From positions 1 through 38,238 of the forward strand of contig SVPI01000018.1 in assembly GCA_015065935.1 (NCBI GenBank): a stretch of DNA of 38,238 nucleotides, read 5' to 3'. The position numbers and the translations under genes are program-made. Numbering within the stretch: position 1 is the stretch's first letter; each line of letters starts with the position of its first letter. This stretch comes from Oscillospiraceae bacterium (GTDB lineage Bacteria > Bacillota > Clostridia > Oscillospirales > Acutalibacteraceae). A model generated the notes under the pieces. That model made no database searches, was not told where the DNA came from, and worked only from the letters and a program-made list of their open reading frames with translations. Of this stretch, positions 7,427 through 16,212 are shown piece after piece.

Positions 7427-8194
7427 ATGGGATGCTTTGACGGGTATTTAATTTGCAGTGATTTTGACGGCACCTTCTTTGGCAGCCAGGATTTAAGCGA
7501 AAATATTAAAGCAATAAAATATTTTACCGAAAACGGTGGAAAATTCACCTTTGCAACGGGTCGCGGTGCTGAATTTTTCAAGGAAAAGGGCTTATTCCCT
7601 CTTATAAACGCTCCTCTTTGCATTTATAACGGCGCGGCCGTTTGGGATAACGAGAAATGGGAAATCATTAAAACCGCCTACACCGATTTGAATATTAAAA
7701 CTCTTTTGGCGGCAATTAAACCGAAACAGCATCTTTTAAATGAGATTCATATTTTTGACGAGGTTGAATCCTGCTACAACTTTGTTCATCTTGAAAGTGC
7801 CGATGAAGCCTTGCTTAATAAAAAAGTTTTAAAAACTGTTTTTACATTTGACACAGCCGACTGCGCTACCGAGTTTCAAAATTTTGTTGCAAACCATAAA
7901 ACCTTTAAAAACTGTGTTGTTTTAAAGGGTTGGGACAAAGGCGTTGAGCTCAATTCTAATCTTGGCACAAAGGGTGCCGCGGCACTTTTTATTAAGGAGT
8001 ATCTCAAAAATATACATACCGTTATTGGAATCGGAGATTATGAAAACGATATCCCTCTTGTTAAAATGACCGATTTAGGCATTGCTGTTGGAAATGCACA
8101 GGATAGTGTAAAAACAGCCGCAGATAGGGTTATTGTTCCTTGTGAGGAAAATGCAATTGCATATTTAATCAACAATCTGCAACAATTATTGTAG
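7427..8194 (+). CDS. HAD-superfamily phosphatase, Cof type (subfamily IIB)
   Basis: A 255-residue protein with HAD motif I in CSDFDGTFF (Asp12 nucleophile, Asp14), motif II FATGRG, a Lys in the KGWDKGVELNSNLGTKG region and motif IV IGIGDYENDIPLV. The cap between motifs II and III is of the C2 type, as in Cof/YbiV sugar-phosphate and flavin-phosphate phosphatases. Probably a cytosolic Mg2+-dependent phosphatase for small phosphorylated metabolites. The ATG follows AAAAAGGGGCG. It has its own promoter. It ends with TAG, evidence that TAG is an ordinary stop in this genome. Confidence 0.87.
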   Translation: MGCFDGYLICSDFDGTFFGSQDLSENIKAIKYFTENGGKFTFATGRGAEFFKEKGLFPLINAPLCIYNGAAVWDNEKWEIIKTAYTDLNIKTLLAAIKPKQHLLNEIHIFDEVESCYNFVHLESADEALLNKKVLKTVFTFDTADCATEFQNFVANHKTFKNCVVLKGWDKGVELNSNLGTKGAAALFIKEYLKNIHTVIGIGDYENDIPLVKMTDLGIAVGNAQDSVKTAADRVIVPCEENAIAYLINNLQQLL

Positions 8195-8240
8195 TTTTTA
8201 TGCATTTATTTGTGAAATGCGACAAATTTTGAATTTTTGC

Positions 8241-8269
8241 TTGCATTGTAACATTTTGTGGTGTATAAT
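8241..8269 (+). promoter_or_regulatory. Promoter of the riboswitch/symporter transcript
   Basis: TTGCAT (8241-8246), a 17-base spacer and TATAAT (8264-8269), about 30 bases before the riboswitch. Confidence 0.75.
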
Positions 8270-8296
8270 TCATTCAAATTTAATAAATTATGTATG

Positions 8297-8459
8297 ACGC
8301 TTGCAGGAAAAGTTTTTAACTGCCGAAGGAGTAACACTCTCAGGCTTCCCGTTTGGGATGAGGACTGTAAGCCGACATAACTTTGGAGAATCCCATTCAG
8401 TTGGGTGCCGAAGGTGCAAAGCGATTTTACGCTAATCTCTCAGGCAAAAGGACAAAGTA
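8297..8459 (+). ncRNA. Tandem glycine riboswitch (two aptamers)
   Basis: Two copies of the glycine aptamer core lie in series. The first (about 8297-8375) has TGCCGAAGGAGTAACACTC then TCAGGC and GAGGACTG. The second (about 8376-8459) has TTTGGAGAATCCC, GTGCCGAAGGTGCAAAGC and CTCTCAGGCAAAAGGACAAAG. These are the conserved blocks of the gcvT/glycine RNA motif. A terminator hairpin lies 32 bases downstream, so control is probably by transcription attenuation of the symporter gene. Whether glycine turns expression on or off cannot be read from sequence alone. Confidence 0.92.
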
Positions 8460-8491
8460 AGTTTATTTTCTTTAATCTTTTTGTATTTTAG

Positions 8492-8526
8492 TGGTTTGCG
8501 TTTTGCGCAAACCATTTTTTATTTTT
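8492..8526 (+). terminator. Terminator hairpin of the glycine riboswitch expression platform
   Basis: Perfect stem TGGTTTGCG / CGCAAACCA (8492-8500 with 8506-8514), then TTTTTTATTTTT. It lies between the second aptamer and the AGGAGGAAG site of the symporter gene, where readthrough would decide expression. Confidence 0.85.
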
Positions 8527-8537
8527 CAGGAGGAAGT

Positions 8538-10088
8538 ATGGAAGCAATTATTGAAAAAATCACAGAAATTAACAGCGCGGTTAACGGCGTTGTTTGGGGT
8601 ATTCCCGGTCTTGTGCTGCTTATAGGCACCGGTATTATCCTGACTCTCTTTACAAAGGTTTTCCAGGTGTCCCGCATAGGTCATTGGTGGAAAAATACCA
8701 TCGGCAGCATTTTCAAAAAGGACGTTATTGGCCACAGCAAAGAAAAAGGCTCTATTTCGCCTTTCCAAGCACTTTGTACAGCCCTTGCCGCAACCGTTGG
8801 CACAGGTAACATTGCCGGTGTTGCCGCTGCAATTTGCATTGGCGGTGCAGGCGCAGTTTTCTGGATGTGGGTTGCCGCATTCTTTGGTATGATGACCAAC
8901 TATTCCGAAAATGTGCTTGGTATGTATTTCCGCCGCAAAAACGCAAACGGCGAATGGTCCGGCGGCGCGATGTACTATCTTAAAGATGGTCTCGGTGGCA
9001 AAAAGGGCTGCAAATGGATTGGCACCGTTTTAGCTGTTTTATTCTCAATCTTTACAATGCTTGCCTCCTTTGGTATTGGTAGTATGGGTCAGGTTAATAA
9101 AATTGTTGCAAACGTTGCAGCTGCATTTGATGTTAGGGCCCTTTCTTCCATCACTGTTTTCGGTGGTGTTTCACTTTATAACATTATTATTGGTGTTGTT
9201 ATTATGGCACTTACCGCTCTTATCACTTTAGGCGGTCTTAAAAGAATTGCAAGTGTTGCCGAAAAAATTGTTCCCTTTATGGTTGTGCTTTTCGTTGCAG
9301 GCAGCCTTGTAATTATCGGAATTAACTATCAGTCAATTATTCCTGCCTTTAAGGCAATTTTCGTTAACGCATTTAAGCCCGAAGCCTTTGTAGGCGGCGG
9401 TATCGGCGGCGTTATAATTGCAATGACCAACGGCTTTAAGCGTGGCGTTTTCTCAAACGAAGCAGGTCTTGGTTCCTCAGTTATGGTTCACTCAAACTCA
9501 AATATTAAAGAGCCTGTAAAACAGGGTATGTGGGGAATTTTTGAGGTTTTTGCCGACACAATGATTGTTTGCACTATGACAGCTCTCGTTGTTCTTACCT
9601 CGGGCGGCCTCGCAGGCGGTGCATTTAACGTTGAAACAGGCGAAATCGCTGAAGGCCTTACCGATGCAACGCTTGTTGCAGGAGCTTTCAATGAGGTTTT
9701 CCCCTGGGGTAATATTGGTCAACGGTTTATAGCTATAGCGATGTTCCTCTTTGCCTTTACAACCGTTCTCGGTTGGTCACACTATGGTTCAAAGGCCTGG
9801 GAATACCTTTTCGGCTCAAAAACCACCTTTATTTTCCGAATTATTCACGTTATCACCGTTATATTCGGTGCCGTTCTTTCCTCATCACTCGCTTGGGATA
9901 TTTCCGATACCTTTAACGGTCTTATGATGATTCCAAACCTCATAGGCGTTCTTGTTCTCGCTCCCCTGGTTATGAAGATTACCAAGAACTACATTGACCG
10001 CAATATTAAGAAAAAAGAAGTTAAACCTGTTTTATCTTATGATTCAAACATCGAGGCCGCTTTCGAGCAGTCACTTGATGCTGAATAA
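8538..10088 (+). CDS. Sodium:alanine/glycine symporter (AGCS family)
   Basis: A 516-residue membrane protein of about 11 helices. It carries the AGCS signature ALAATVGTGNIAGVAAAICIG (about residues 78-98) and also GGVIIAMTNGFKRGVFSNEAGLGS, a hallmark block of the family. It imports glycine or alanine with Na+. Start at 8538 is set by AGGAGGAAGT; an in-frame TTG at 8481 lies within the leader and has no binding site. The tandem glycine riboswitch and terminator upstream independently point to glycine as a substrate. The C-terminal 35 residues are charged and cytosolic. A strong terminator follows. Confidence 0.93.
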   Translation: MEAIIEKITEINSAVNGVVWGIPGLVLLIGTGIILTLFTKVFQVSRIGHWWKNTIGSIFKKDVIGHSKEKGSISPFQALCTALAATVGTGNIAGVAAAICIGGAGAVFWMWVAAFFGMMTNYSENVLGMYFRRKNANGEWSGGAMYYLKDGLGGKKGCKWIGTVLAVLFSIFTMLASFGIGSMGQVNKIVANVAAAFDVRALSSITVFGGVSLYNIIIGVVIMALTALITLGGLKRIASVAEKIVPFMVVLFVAGSLVIIGINYQSIIPAFKAIFVNAFKPEAFVGGGIGGVIIAMTNGFKRGVFSNEAGLGSSVMVHSNSNIKEPVKQGMWGIFEVFADTMIVCTMTALVVLTSGGLAGGAFNVETGEIAEGLTDATLVAGAFNEVFPWGNIGQRFIAIAMFLFAFTTVLGWSHYGSKAWEYLFGSKTTFIFRIIHVITVIFGAVLSSSLAWDISDTFNGLMMIPNLIGVLVLAPLVMKITKNYIDRNIKKKEVKPVLSYDSNIEAAFEQSLDAE

Positions 10089-10097
10089 ATCTCTCTC

Positions 10098-10139
10098 AAA
10101 AAAAGCAAAAGCCGCGGAAATCCGCGGCTTTTGCTTTTT
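10098..10139. terminator. Strong bidirectional terminator
   Basis: An 18-bp stem from AAAAGCAAAAGCCGCGGA (10101-10118) with its exact complement at 10121-10138. It is A-rich and T-rich at the ends. It ends the symporter gene and overlaps the stop codon of the convergent AraC gene. Confidence 0.9.
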
Positions 10140-10962
10140 ATACCCATAAATTTTCTTTTTTAAATCTTGTTGGACTTAAACCATATTTTTCGGTAAACCT
10201 CTTTGAAAAGTGGTCGGCATTTTTAAAACCAACCATAAACGCAGTGTCTGCTACACTGTTACCTTTTAAAAGAAGCTCCTTTGAAGCGCTCAAGCGAACC
10301 TCGTTTAAATAGGTTAAAACCGAACTGCCCGTAATCTTTCCAAAGGTAGCGCCAAGATAGTTAGGATGATAATTAAATTCTTTGGCGATAGAGGCAACCG
10401 TAAGCGGCGCTTTATAATTCGCCCTGATAAAACTACACACCTTATGGCACAAGGAATTTTCTTTAGCCTTTGTGTTACCTGCAATTTTTAGGCATAAGTA
10501 AGAAAGAAGCGCATTGGCTGTTTCTTGGGAAAGGTTTGTGCCCTCAAGAAAAAGCTCAACCACCTTTAAAAAATCAGATTTAAGCAAATCCATTCCTTGA
10601 AGGCAAAAACTTCGGGAAAAAATTTCAAAATCACATTCAAGGTGGCTGTTAATTGCCTTGCTTTCATCAAATTCAGCCGCTAAAACAGGCAGTATTACCC
10701 TGCTTTGGTTCTCGTTTTCTCGATTATAATCAAAATTCAGTGTTACAAATCTGGGCGGGTCATAAGCGTTTGGAACGGGCAGATAAAGTGTTCCCGCGGG
10801 GTATATGAAAAGCGAGCCCGCAGAAAATGGGATTTTTTCATTTTCAAACAGCATTTCCCCCTGCCCCGAAATAACATAAAAAATTCTGGCATCATAAGCG
10901 CGGGTGGGGCTTTTGTTGGGCAGATAATCGGTTAAAGCGGCATATCTTAAAAATACATCCAT
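10138..10962 (-). CDS. AraC-family transcription regulator next to the GH106-like gene
   Basis: A 274-residue protein with an N-terminal cupin sensing domain (about 25-110, with GEMLFENEKIPFSAGSLFIYP). The C-terminal double helix-turn-helix runs from about 175 to 270 (LTVASIAKEFNYHPNYLGATF, then SVADTAFMVGFKNADHFSKRF and a GLSPTRFK end). It should bind a sugar or related ligand through the cupin and activate a nearby gene. It is divergent from the glycosidase at 11069, the obvious target. It is not especially close to the two other AraC proteins of the window. The ATG follows AAGGTGAT. Confidence 0.9.
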   Translation of the reverse strand: MDVFLRYAALTDYLPNKSPTRAYDARIFYVISGQGEMLFENEKIPFSAGSLFIYPAGTLYLPVPNAYDPPRFVTLNFDYNRENENQSRVILPVLAAEFDESKAINSHLECDFEIFSRSFCLQGMDLLKSDFLKVVELFLEGTNLSQETANALLSYLCLKIAGNTKAKENSLCHKVCSFIRANYKAPLTVASIAKEFNYHPNYLGATFGKITGSSVLTYLNEVRLSASKELLLKGNSVADTAFMVGFKNADHFSKRFTEKYGLSPTRFKKENLWV

Positions 10963-11007
10963 AAAATCACCTTAAATCTTTGATTTAGAAAGATTTGCGT
11001 TTGTTTT

Positions 11008-11041
11008 ATATGTTGATAATAACATATCAGCGTGTTATAAT
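11008..11041 (+). promoter_or_regulatory. Promoter of the GH106-like gene with overlapping inverted repeat
   Basis: TTGATA (11013-11018), a 17-base spacer and TATAAT (11036-11041). A perfect 7-6-7 inverted repeat ATATGTT-gataat-AACATAT (11008-11027) covers the -35 and the start of the spacer. It is a candidate operator for the divergent AraC regulator or another factor. Confidence 0.65.
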
Positions 11042-11068
11042 CAAGAAAAATTAAAGAGGGTGAAAAAT

Positions 11069-13384
11069 TTGAGTCCTTTAATCCCGATGTTTGCAATAAC
11101 AGGAAACGGCGATAAAAAATGTATTGTTGCCGAAATAGAAAACCTAAAATCGACAGGCTTTGACAGTGTTATGATTTATGCCAGAAGCGGCCTTACTGCT
11201 GAATATATGAGCGAAACCTGGCTTGACATTTGCGAAACGGTAATTAAAACAGCCGAACGCCTTAATATGAAGGTTTGGCTTTATGATGATTATAACTGGC
11301 CATCAGGCTCCTGCAAGCATTTAGTTGAAAAGGAAAATTCCGCCTTTATAGCAAAAAGGTTTGTTTACAATAATAAGAATGTTTCTATTGAACAGCTCTC
11401 CCCTGCTGACAGCGGTATGGTTTTTGAGCCCTTTATAACCGACCTATTAAATCCGCAGGCCGTTGACTGCTTTATTAAACTTACACATCAGGTTTATTTT
11501 GAACGCTTCGGTAAATTTTTTGGGAGCGTTATCGAGGGCTTTTTTACCGATGAGCCCAGCTTTGTTTATACCGCCGCGCAAAATAACACCTTCCCCTACT
11601 ATGACGGTGTTTGCGAGGATTATTTTAACGCTTGCGGCAGGGATTTAAAAGAGGATATTTTGCAATTTTTTGAGGGTAACACCTTTGAAACCTTCCCCTC
11701 AATTTTTTATGACCTTGTGGGAAAAAGATTTGAAAAATGTTTTTTTGGAAAGCTTGCAGCCTGGTGCGAATCGCACAATATTAAGCTTACAGGTCACGCT
11801 ATGTGCGATGACAGTATTACCTCAAACATAAAAACAACCGGCAACTTTTTAAGCGCTTTAAATCAGTTATCTATCCCCGGTGTTGATAACATAACCTCAG
11901 AAAACAACGCATTTTACGAATTCCCCTATGCCTGCCTTGAAGCGCTTCGCAGAAATGGTAAAGACTCGGCAATGTGTGAGCTTTTTGCCCTTGGGCCTGA
12001 TTCTATGAGCTTTGCAAAAAAAGCGAATATTATCTGGCACTGCGCCGCCTTTGGCATCAATAAATTTTTCCTAGCCGTTACCCATCTTGATGCACGCGGA
12101 AATATTGAAAAGAACAGTTATTTTAATCACTTTGGTTTTGCAAACCCCAACTTTGAGGGAATGCGGCTTCTAAACAAGGAAGCCGAAAGAGCAGCAGAAT
12201 TTTCCGATAAAAAGGTAAAAGCGAATTTGAATATTCGTTATGCTTATAATGAGGCGCTTTCTGTAATAGGAACAAATAAAGAAAATGAGTTTCATCAAAA
12301 CCTCCTTCGCCTTATTTCCTTCCTTGATAAAAAGCAAATTTGCTGGCAGCTTATATCAGAAACCGAAGACTCTTTTCTGCCCACAATTTATCCTAAAAAA
12401 GACGGCTTTAAAATCGAACATCTTAATACGGTTTTTACTGCCGATGAACTGGAAATCTGGATAGAAAATAATATTAAACGCGACTGCCTGATTCTGGATG
12501 AATTCGGGCACACGGCAGACGGTGTTTTTGTAAGGAATTACACCGATGGTTCTATACTAATTCTGGATATTTTAGGAAAAGAAAAGCGAGCCTTAACCCT
12601 TAAAAGGCAGGGCCAAGAGGATTTAGCATTTGAACTGCAAAAGGATGGCGTTTTCACAGCCGACAATAATTCGCTTTTTGAAAGGCAAAGCGAATTTTGT
12701 AAAATTACACCCACTGATTTAAAGGTTTCAAGAAACGGAGATAATTTAATTCGCTGCACCTTTAATAAAAAGGGAGAATTCCACTTTAACCTTGAAAAAG
12801 AAACCGTTATAACCGTTAATAAACGCAAAATTGAGGGCGACTCCGCTTTGCTCCTTGACGGCGAAGAAGTTAAGTTTTCCGGAAGCTGCACTGCCCTTAC
12901 CCACTGCTTTAACCCATTTTATATTTCTTCGGCGCCCATAACGCTTGCCAAAGGAAAGCACAGCATTAAAATGCAGCCTGAAAACGACCTTGCATTTTTA
13001 CCTCTCGCCGTTTTAAGCGGAGATTTTGACTTGTGTGAAAGCACAAAGAATTGCTTTTTTGGTAGTCTTAATGTATCGTTTAAAATAAACATTCCAAAAA
13101 GTGCAAAAACGGCATTTATTGAGGATGAAAACAATTTGTTTACTCGGTTTTACGTTAACGGACAAATGGTGGATGAGAAAATTATGCCACCATTTGAATT
13201 TGAAATTCCGAGGAGCACTTTCGGCAAAGAGGCACTTGTAACCCTTACCTATCATTCCTCCCTTTCGCCCATTTTTGGTGACAGCAACTATGTCCGCGAT
13301 TTAATTAAAATTGATTGGTGTAAAACCTGCTTTACCACCCCGGAAACGGTGGATGTTTCAAAAATTAAGATTAAAATTTATTAA
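11069..13384 (+). CDS. Putative glycoside hydrolase, GH106 (alpha-L-rhamnosidase)-like
   Basis: A large cytosolic protein of 771 residues without signal peptide. Motifs typical of GH106-like TIM-barrel enzymes are WLYDDYNWPSG near residue 75, GFFTDEPSF near 160 with acidic residues at a strand end, and LTGHAMCDDS near 245. The C-terminal 300 residues are beta-rich, ending in a galactose-binding-like jelly roll (FYVNGQMVDEKIMPPFEFEIP). It is shorter than typical rhamnosidases, so it may be a distinct subgroup with another substrate. TTG at 11069 is preferred: AGAGGG is eight bases before it, whereas the GTG at 11060 overlaps that site. It is divergent from an AraC gene and followed by the YgjV-like gene eight bases on. 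Confidence 0.6.
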   Translation: MSPLIPMFAITGNGDKKCIVAEIENLKSTGFDSVMIYARSGLTAEYMSETWLDICETVIKTAERLNMKVWLYDDYNWPSGSCKHLVEKENSAFIAKRFVYNNKNVSIEQLSPADSGMVFEPFITDLLNPQAVDCFIKLTHQVYFERFGKFFGSVIEGFFTDEPSFVYTAAQNNTFPYYDGVCEDYFNACGRDLKEDILQFFEGNTFETFPSIFYDLVGKRFEKCFFGKLAAWCESHNIKLTGHAMCDDSITSNIKTTGNFLSALNQLSIPGVDNITSENNAFYEFPYACLEALRRNGKDSAMCELFALGPDSMSFAKKANIIWHCAAFGINKFFLAVTHLDARGNIEKNSYFNHFGFANPNFEGMRLLNKEAERAAEFSDKKVKANLNIRYAYNEALSVIGTNKENEFHQNLLRLISFLDKKQICWQLISETEDSFLPTIYPKKDGFKIEHLNTVFTADELEIWIENNIKRDCLILDEFGHTADGVFVRNYTDGSILILDILGKEKRALTLKRQGQEDLAFELQKDGVFTADNNSLFERQSEFCKITPTDLKVSRNGDNLIRCTFNKKGEFHFNLEKETVITVNKRKIEGDSALLLDGEEVKFSGSCTALTHCFNPFYISSAPITLAKGKHSIKMQPENDLAFLPLAVLSGDFDLCESTKNCFFGSLNVSFKINIPKSAKTAFIEDENNLFTRFYVNGQMVDEKIMPPFEFEIPRSTFGKEALVTLTYHSSLSPIFGDSNYVRDLIKIDWCKTCFTTPETVDVSKIKIKIY

Positions 13385-13392
13385 GGTGTTTT

Positions 13393-13896
13393 ATGAAAAT
13401 TATAGCTCAACTGGTTGGTTTTTTAGGAATTGCCATCAGTTTCATAATCTATCAGCAAAAGGAAAGAAAAAAACTGCTTATCTGGAAGCTTGTTTCCGAT
13501 TGTGTTTGGATGTTGCATTACGCTTTGCTTGGAGCCTATTCGGCTGTTGCGGTTACAATTATCGGAGCAATGAGAGAAACTGTTTATTTGAACGAAGGCA
13601 AAAAATGGGCAAATAAAAAGTTTTGGATTGTTGTTTTCTGCCTTATAAATGTGATATTCGCTTTTTTCACCTGGAAAGGCCTTTACAGTTTGCTCCCAAC
13701 CATTGCTTCCCTTATTGCCGTTGTTTCCTTTGCAATGCAAAAGCCAAAAATTACCCGCTTTTTCTCCTTCCCCGTTTCGGCTTGCATGATTACCTATGAT
13801 TTTTTCACAGGCTCCATTGCCGGCATCGCAAACGAAATATTCACAATTACATCCAGCATTATTGGCGTTATACGTCACGATATAAAACACAAATAA
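13393..13896 (+). CDS. YgjV-family inner membrane protein
   Basis: A 167-residue membrane protein with about five to six helices. It matches the Imp-YgjV family in pattern: QLVGFLGIAISFIIYQQKERKKLLIWKL at the start, a WMLHYALLGAYSA segment and RETVYLNEGKKWANK in a loop. The family is widespread and its role is unknown. It starts eight bases after the GH106-like gene, with AAGGTG overlapping that stop region, so the two are likely co-transcribed, though a functional link is not obvious. Confidence 0.8.
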   Translation: MKIIAQLVGFLGIAISFIIYQQKERKKLLIWKLVSDCVWMLHYALLGAYSAVAVTIIGAMRETVYLNEGKKWANKKFWIVVFCLINVIFAFFTWKGLYSLLPTIASLIAVVSFAMQKPKITRFFSFPVSACMITYDFFTGSIAGIANEIFTITSSIIGVIRHDIKHK

Positions 13897-13900
13897 AAGA

Positions 13901-13940
13901 AAAAAATCCTACGAGTTTCACTCGTAGGATTTTATTTTTA
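13901..13940. terminator. Bidirectional terminator
   Basis: Stem AAAATCCTACGAG / CTCGTAGGATTTT (13903-13915 with 13921-13933), five-base loop, A and T runs outside. It separates the YgjV-like gene from the convergent HAD gene. Confidence 0.85.
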
Positions 13941-13945
13941 AAAAC

Positions 13946-14719
13946 TTATTTAAGCAGCTCCCAGATGCCCTTGAAAATGTATTTTGGGCGGTATGGGAAA
14001 AGGTCAATGTCTTCAAGAGATGTAACACCTGAAAGCACAAGCACAGTGTCAACATTTGATTCAATGCCCGCAATAATGTCGGTGTCCATTCTGTCTCCGA
14101 TAAATGCGATTTCCTCACTGTGGCAGTTAATTTTTTTAAGGCCGTGGCGAAGCATTAAGGGGTTAGGCTTGCCGACAAAATAAGCCTTTTTGCCTGTTGC
14201 AATTTCAATAGGTGCAATCAGCGCGCCTGTAGCAGGCATAATTCCCTTTTCGGTGGGACCTGTGATGTCGGGGTTTGTACCAATAAGCTTTGCACCTGCG
14301 CGAACAAGGTTAATTGCCTTTTCCAGTTTTTCAAAGCTATATGTACGAGTTTCTCCCACAACAACATAATCAGGGTTAACATCGTTCATATAAATTTTGT
14401 GGTCATAAAGTGCCTTTGTAAGAGCCGCTTCGCCGATAACATAGGCTGTGCAGTTAGGCTTTTGTGTGCTTAAAAATTCAGCAGTTGCCATTGCGCTTGT
14501 GTAAAAATGGTCGGCATCAACATCAAGTCCCATTCTGGCAAGTTTCATACTAAGCTCGTGGGGAGTGCGCTCGGAGGAATTAGTTAAAAACACAAACTCC
14601 TTATCATTATCCTGGAGCCATTTAACGAAATCTGCCACACCGTCTAAAATGCGGTTACCGTGGTAGATAACACCGTCCATATCGCTGATAAAGCCTTTTT
14701 TATTTAAAATTTCGTTCAT
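13946..14719 (-). CDS. HAD-superfamily subfamily IIA phosphatase (NagD-like)
   Basis: A 257-residue protein with motif I FISDMDGVIY (Asp13 nucleophile, Asp15), motif II FLTNSSERTP, motif III KPNPLMLRHGL and motif IV IGDRMDTDIIAG. This is the NagD/AraL/p-nitrophenylphosphatase type with a C2A cap; members dephosphorylate small sugar or nucleotide phosphates in the cytosol. The ATG at 14719 follows AAAGGAGAAGC; the frame extends upstream into the transporter without a good site. It begins 11 bases after the transporter gene ends, so it is the second gene of that operon. Confidence 0.88.
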   Translation of the reverse strand: MNEILNKKGFISDMDGVIYHGNRILDGVADFVKWLQDNDKEFVFLTNSSERTPHELSMKLARMGLDVDADHFYTSAMATAEFLSTQKPNCTAYVIGEAALTKALYDHKIYMNDVNPDYVVVGETRTYSFEKLEKAINLVRAGAKLIGTNPDITGPTEKGIMPATGALIAPIEIATGKKAYFVGKPNPLMLRHGLKKINCHSEEIAFIGDRMDTDIIAGIESNVDTVLVLSGVTSLEDIDLFPYRPKYIFKGIWELLK

Positions 14720-14730
14720 AAGCTTCTCCT

Positions 14731-16086
14731 TTAAATTTTCATAATTCCCAGCGCATCTAAAACGGAGGAAATAAGAATTAAAATAATACAAACAGGGGCG
14801 ATATATTTAATAATAACATTAAACATTTTTTTAGCTTTAAACTTGCCTGTTATTTCAATTTCATCGCTTAGCGCCTTCGGCTTAATAATAAAGCCAACAA
14901 AAATACAGGTAAGAAGCGCCACAACAGGCATTAAAACGCTGTTGGAAAGGAAGTCACTCATATCGAGGATTGTCATATTGAAAAGTGAAACGTTACTCCA
15001 AACACCAAAACCGAGGGAAGAACAAATACCCAGAAGGACACTGCCTAAAAAGACAAGCAAACAGGTTACCTTGCGGTTTAGCTTTGTTTTGTCGGTTATA
15101 ATTGAAACCACAGTTTCCATAAGAGAAATTGATGAGGTAAGCGCCGCGAAGAAAACAAGCAGGAAAAACACAGCGCCGATTATTGACCCACCGGGCATAC
15201 TGTCAAATACCTTTGGCAGGGTTATGAACATAAGGCCGGGGCCTTTACCGAGAGCCGCCTCATCTCCACCCGAAAAGGCAAACACCGAAGGAATTATCAT
15301 AAGACCTGCTAAAAACGCAATACATGTGTCAAAAATTTCAATGTTTCTGACCGAGCCTTCAAGGCTTACATCCTTTTTCATATATGAGCCGTAGGTAATC
15401 ATAATTCCCATTGCAAGGGACATTGAATAGAAAAGCTGACCCATTGCGGCAAGAACCGTTGTAGCAGAGAATTTTGAGAAATCGGGTTTTAAATAATAGA
15501 TAACGCCGTCCATAGCTCCGGGCATAAACATTGCATAAATTGCAACAAAGAGTGTCAGCACAACGAGAATAGGCATCATAATTTTGCTGACCTTCTCTAT
15601 TCCCTTTTCAACGCCGAAAAGTACAATAAGGGCTGTAAGGCCGATAAACACGGAAAACCAAACAATCGGCTCAAAGGGCTTTGCAATAAAGGTTTCAAAA
15701 TAACCGTCCTGCGCCGCAAGACCTGCATAACCGAAGGTAAAATCGGCAAAATATTTTGTAACCCAGCCGCCGATAACCGAATAGTAAGGCAAAATAATCA
15801 TAGGTACAACCGATGCCAAAACGCCAATAAAGGAAAAGCGCTTATCAAGGGCTTTGAATGCGCCGATAGCGCTCTGCCCTGTTTTTCTGCCAATGGCAAT
15901 TTCAGCGCACATAAGGGCAAAGCCAAAGGTAACTGCTAAAATGATATATACAAGCAGGAAAATTCCGCCGCCGTATTTCGCAGCAAGGTAAGGAAAGCGC
16001 CAAATGTTGCCAAGGCCCACTGCGGAGCCCGCCGCAGCTAACACAAACCCTATTTTTCCTGTAAACTGACTTCTTTTTTCGCTCAT
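14731..16086 (-). CDS. Sodium-dependent transporter, NSS/SNF family
   Basis: A 451-residue, roughly 11-helix membrane protein. The N-terminus carries the neurotransmitter:sodium symporter signature AAAGSAVGLGNIWRFPYLAAKYGGG (about 14-38), which forms substrate and Na+ sites. Bacterial members such as LeuT, TnaT and MhsT import amino acids, with a preference that cannot be predicted here. The ATG at 16086 is chosen because GGGGAGAG precedes it; the longer frame lacks a site. Promoter at 16124-16152. Co-transcribed with the NagD-like gene. Confidence 0.9.
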   Translation of the reverse strand: MSEKRSQFTGKIGFVLAAAGSAVGLGNIWRFPYLAAKYGGGIFLLVYIILAVTFGFALMCAEIAIGRKTGQSAIGAFKALDKRFSFIGVLASVVPMIILPYYSVIGGWVTKYFADFTFGYAGLAAQDGYFETFIAKPFEPIVWFSVFIGLTALIVLFGVEKGIEKVSKIMMPILVVLTLFVAIYAMFMPGAMDGVIYYLKPDFSKFSATTVLAAMGQLFYSMSLAMGIMITYGSYMKKDVSLEGSVRNIEIFDTCIAFLAGLMIIPSVFAFSGGDEAALGKGPGLMFITLPKVFDSMPGGSIIGAVFFLLVFFAALTSSISLMETVVSIITDKTKLNRKVTCLLVFLGSVLLGICSSLGFGVWSNVSLFNMTILDMSDFLSNSVLMPVVALLTCIFVGFIIKPKALSDEIEITGKFKAKKMFNVIIKYIAPVCIILILISSVLDALGIMKI

Positions 16087-16123
16087 TTTAAAACTTCTCT
16101 CCCCGAAAGAACTAACTTTTACC

Positions 16124-16152
16124 ATTTTAACACACATTGAACGGTTTTACAA
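16124..16152 (-). promoter_or_regulatory. Promoter of the NSS transporter operon
   Basis: Minus strand TTGTAA (16147-16152), a 17-base spacer and TAAAAT (16124-16129). Confidence 0.6.
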
Positions 16153-16212
16153 CCGATTTTAAGGGTATAATTTGCAAATTTTGTTAAAAAATACATTCAT
16201 AGGAGTGTTGTT

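Noticed and set aside
16164-16200. A sigma-G promoter for spoVAC (GGTATA and CATTCAT)
   Set aside because: The elements are 24 bases apart, beyond the usual 17-18, and the -10 match is poor.
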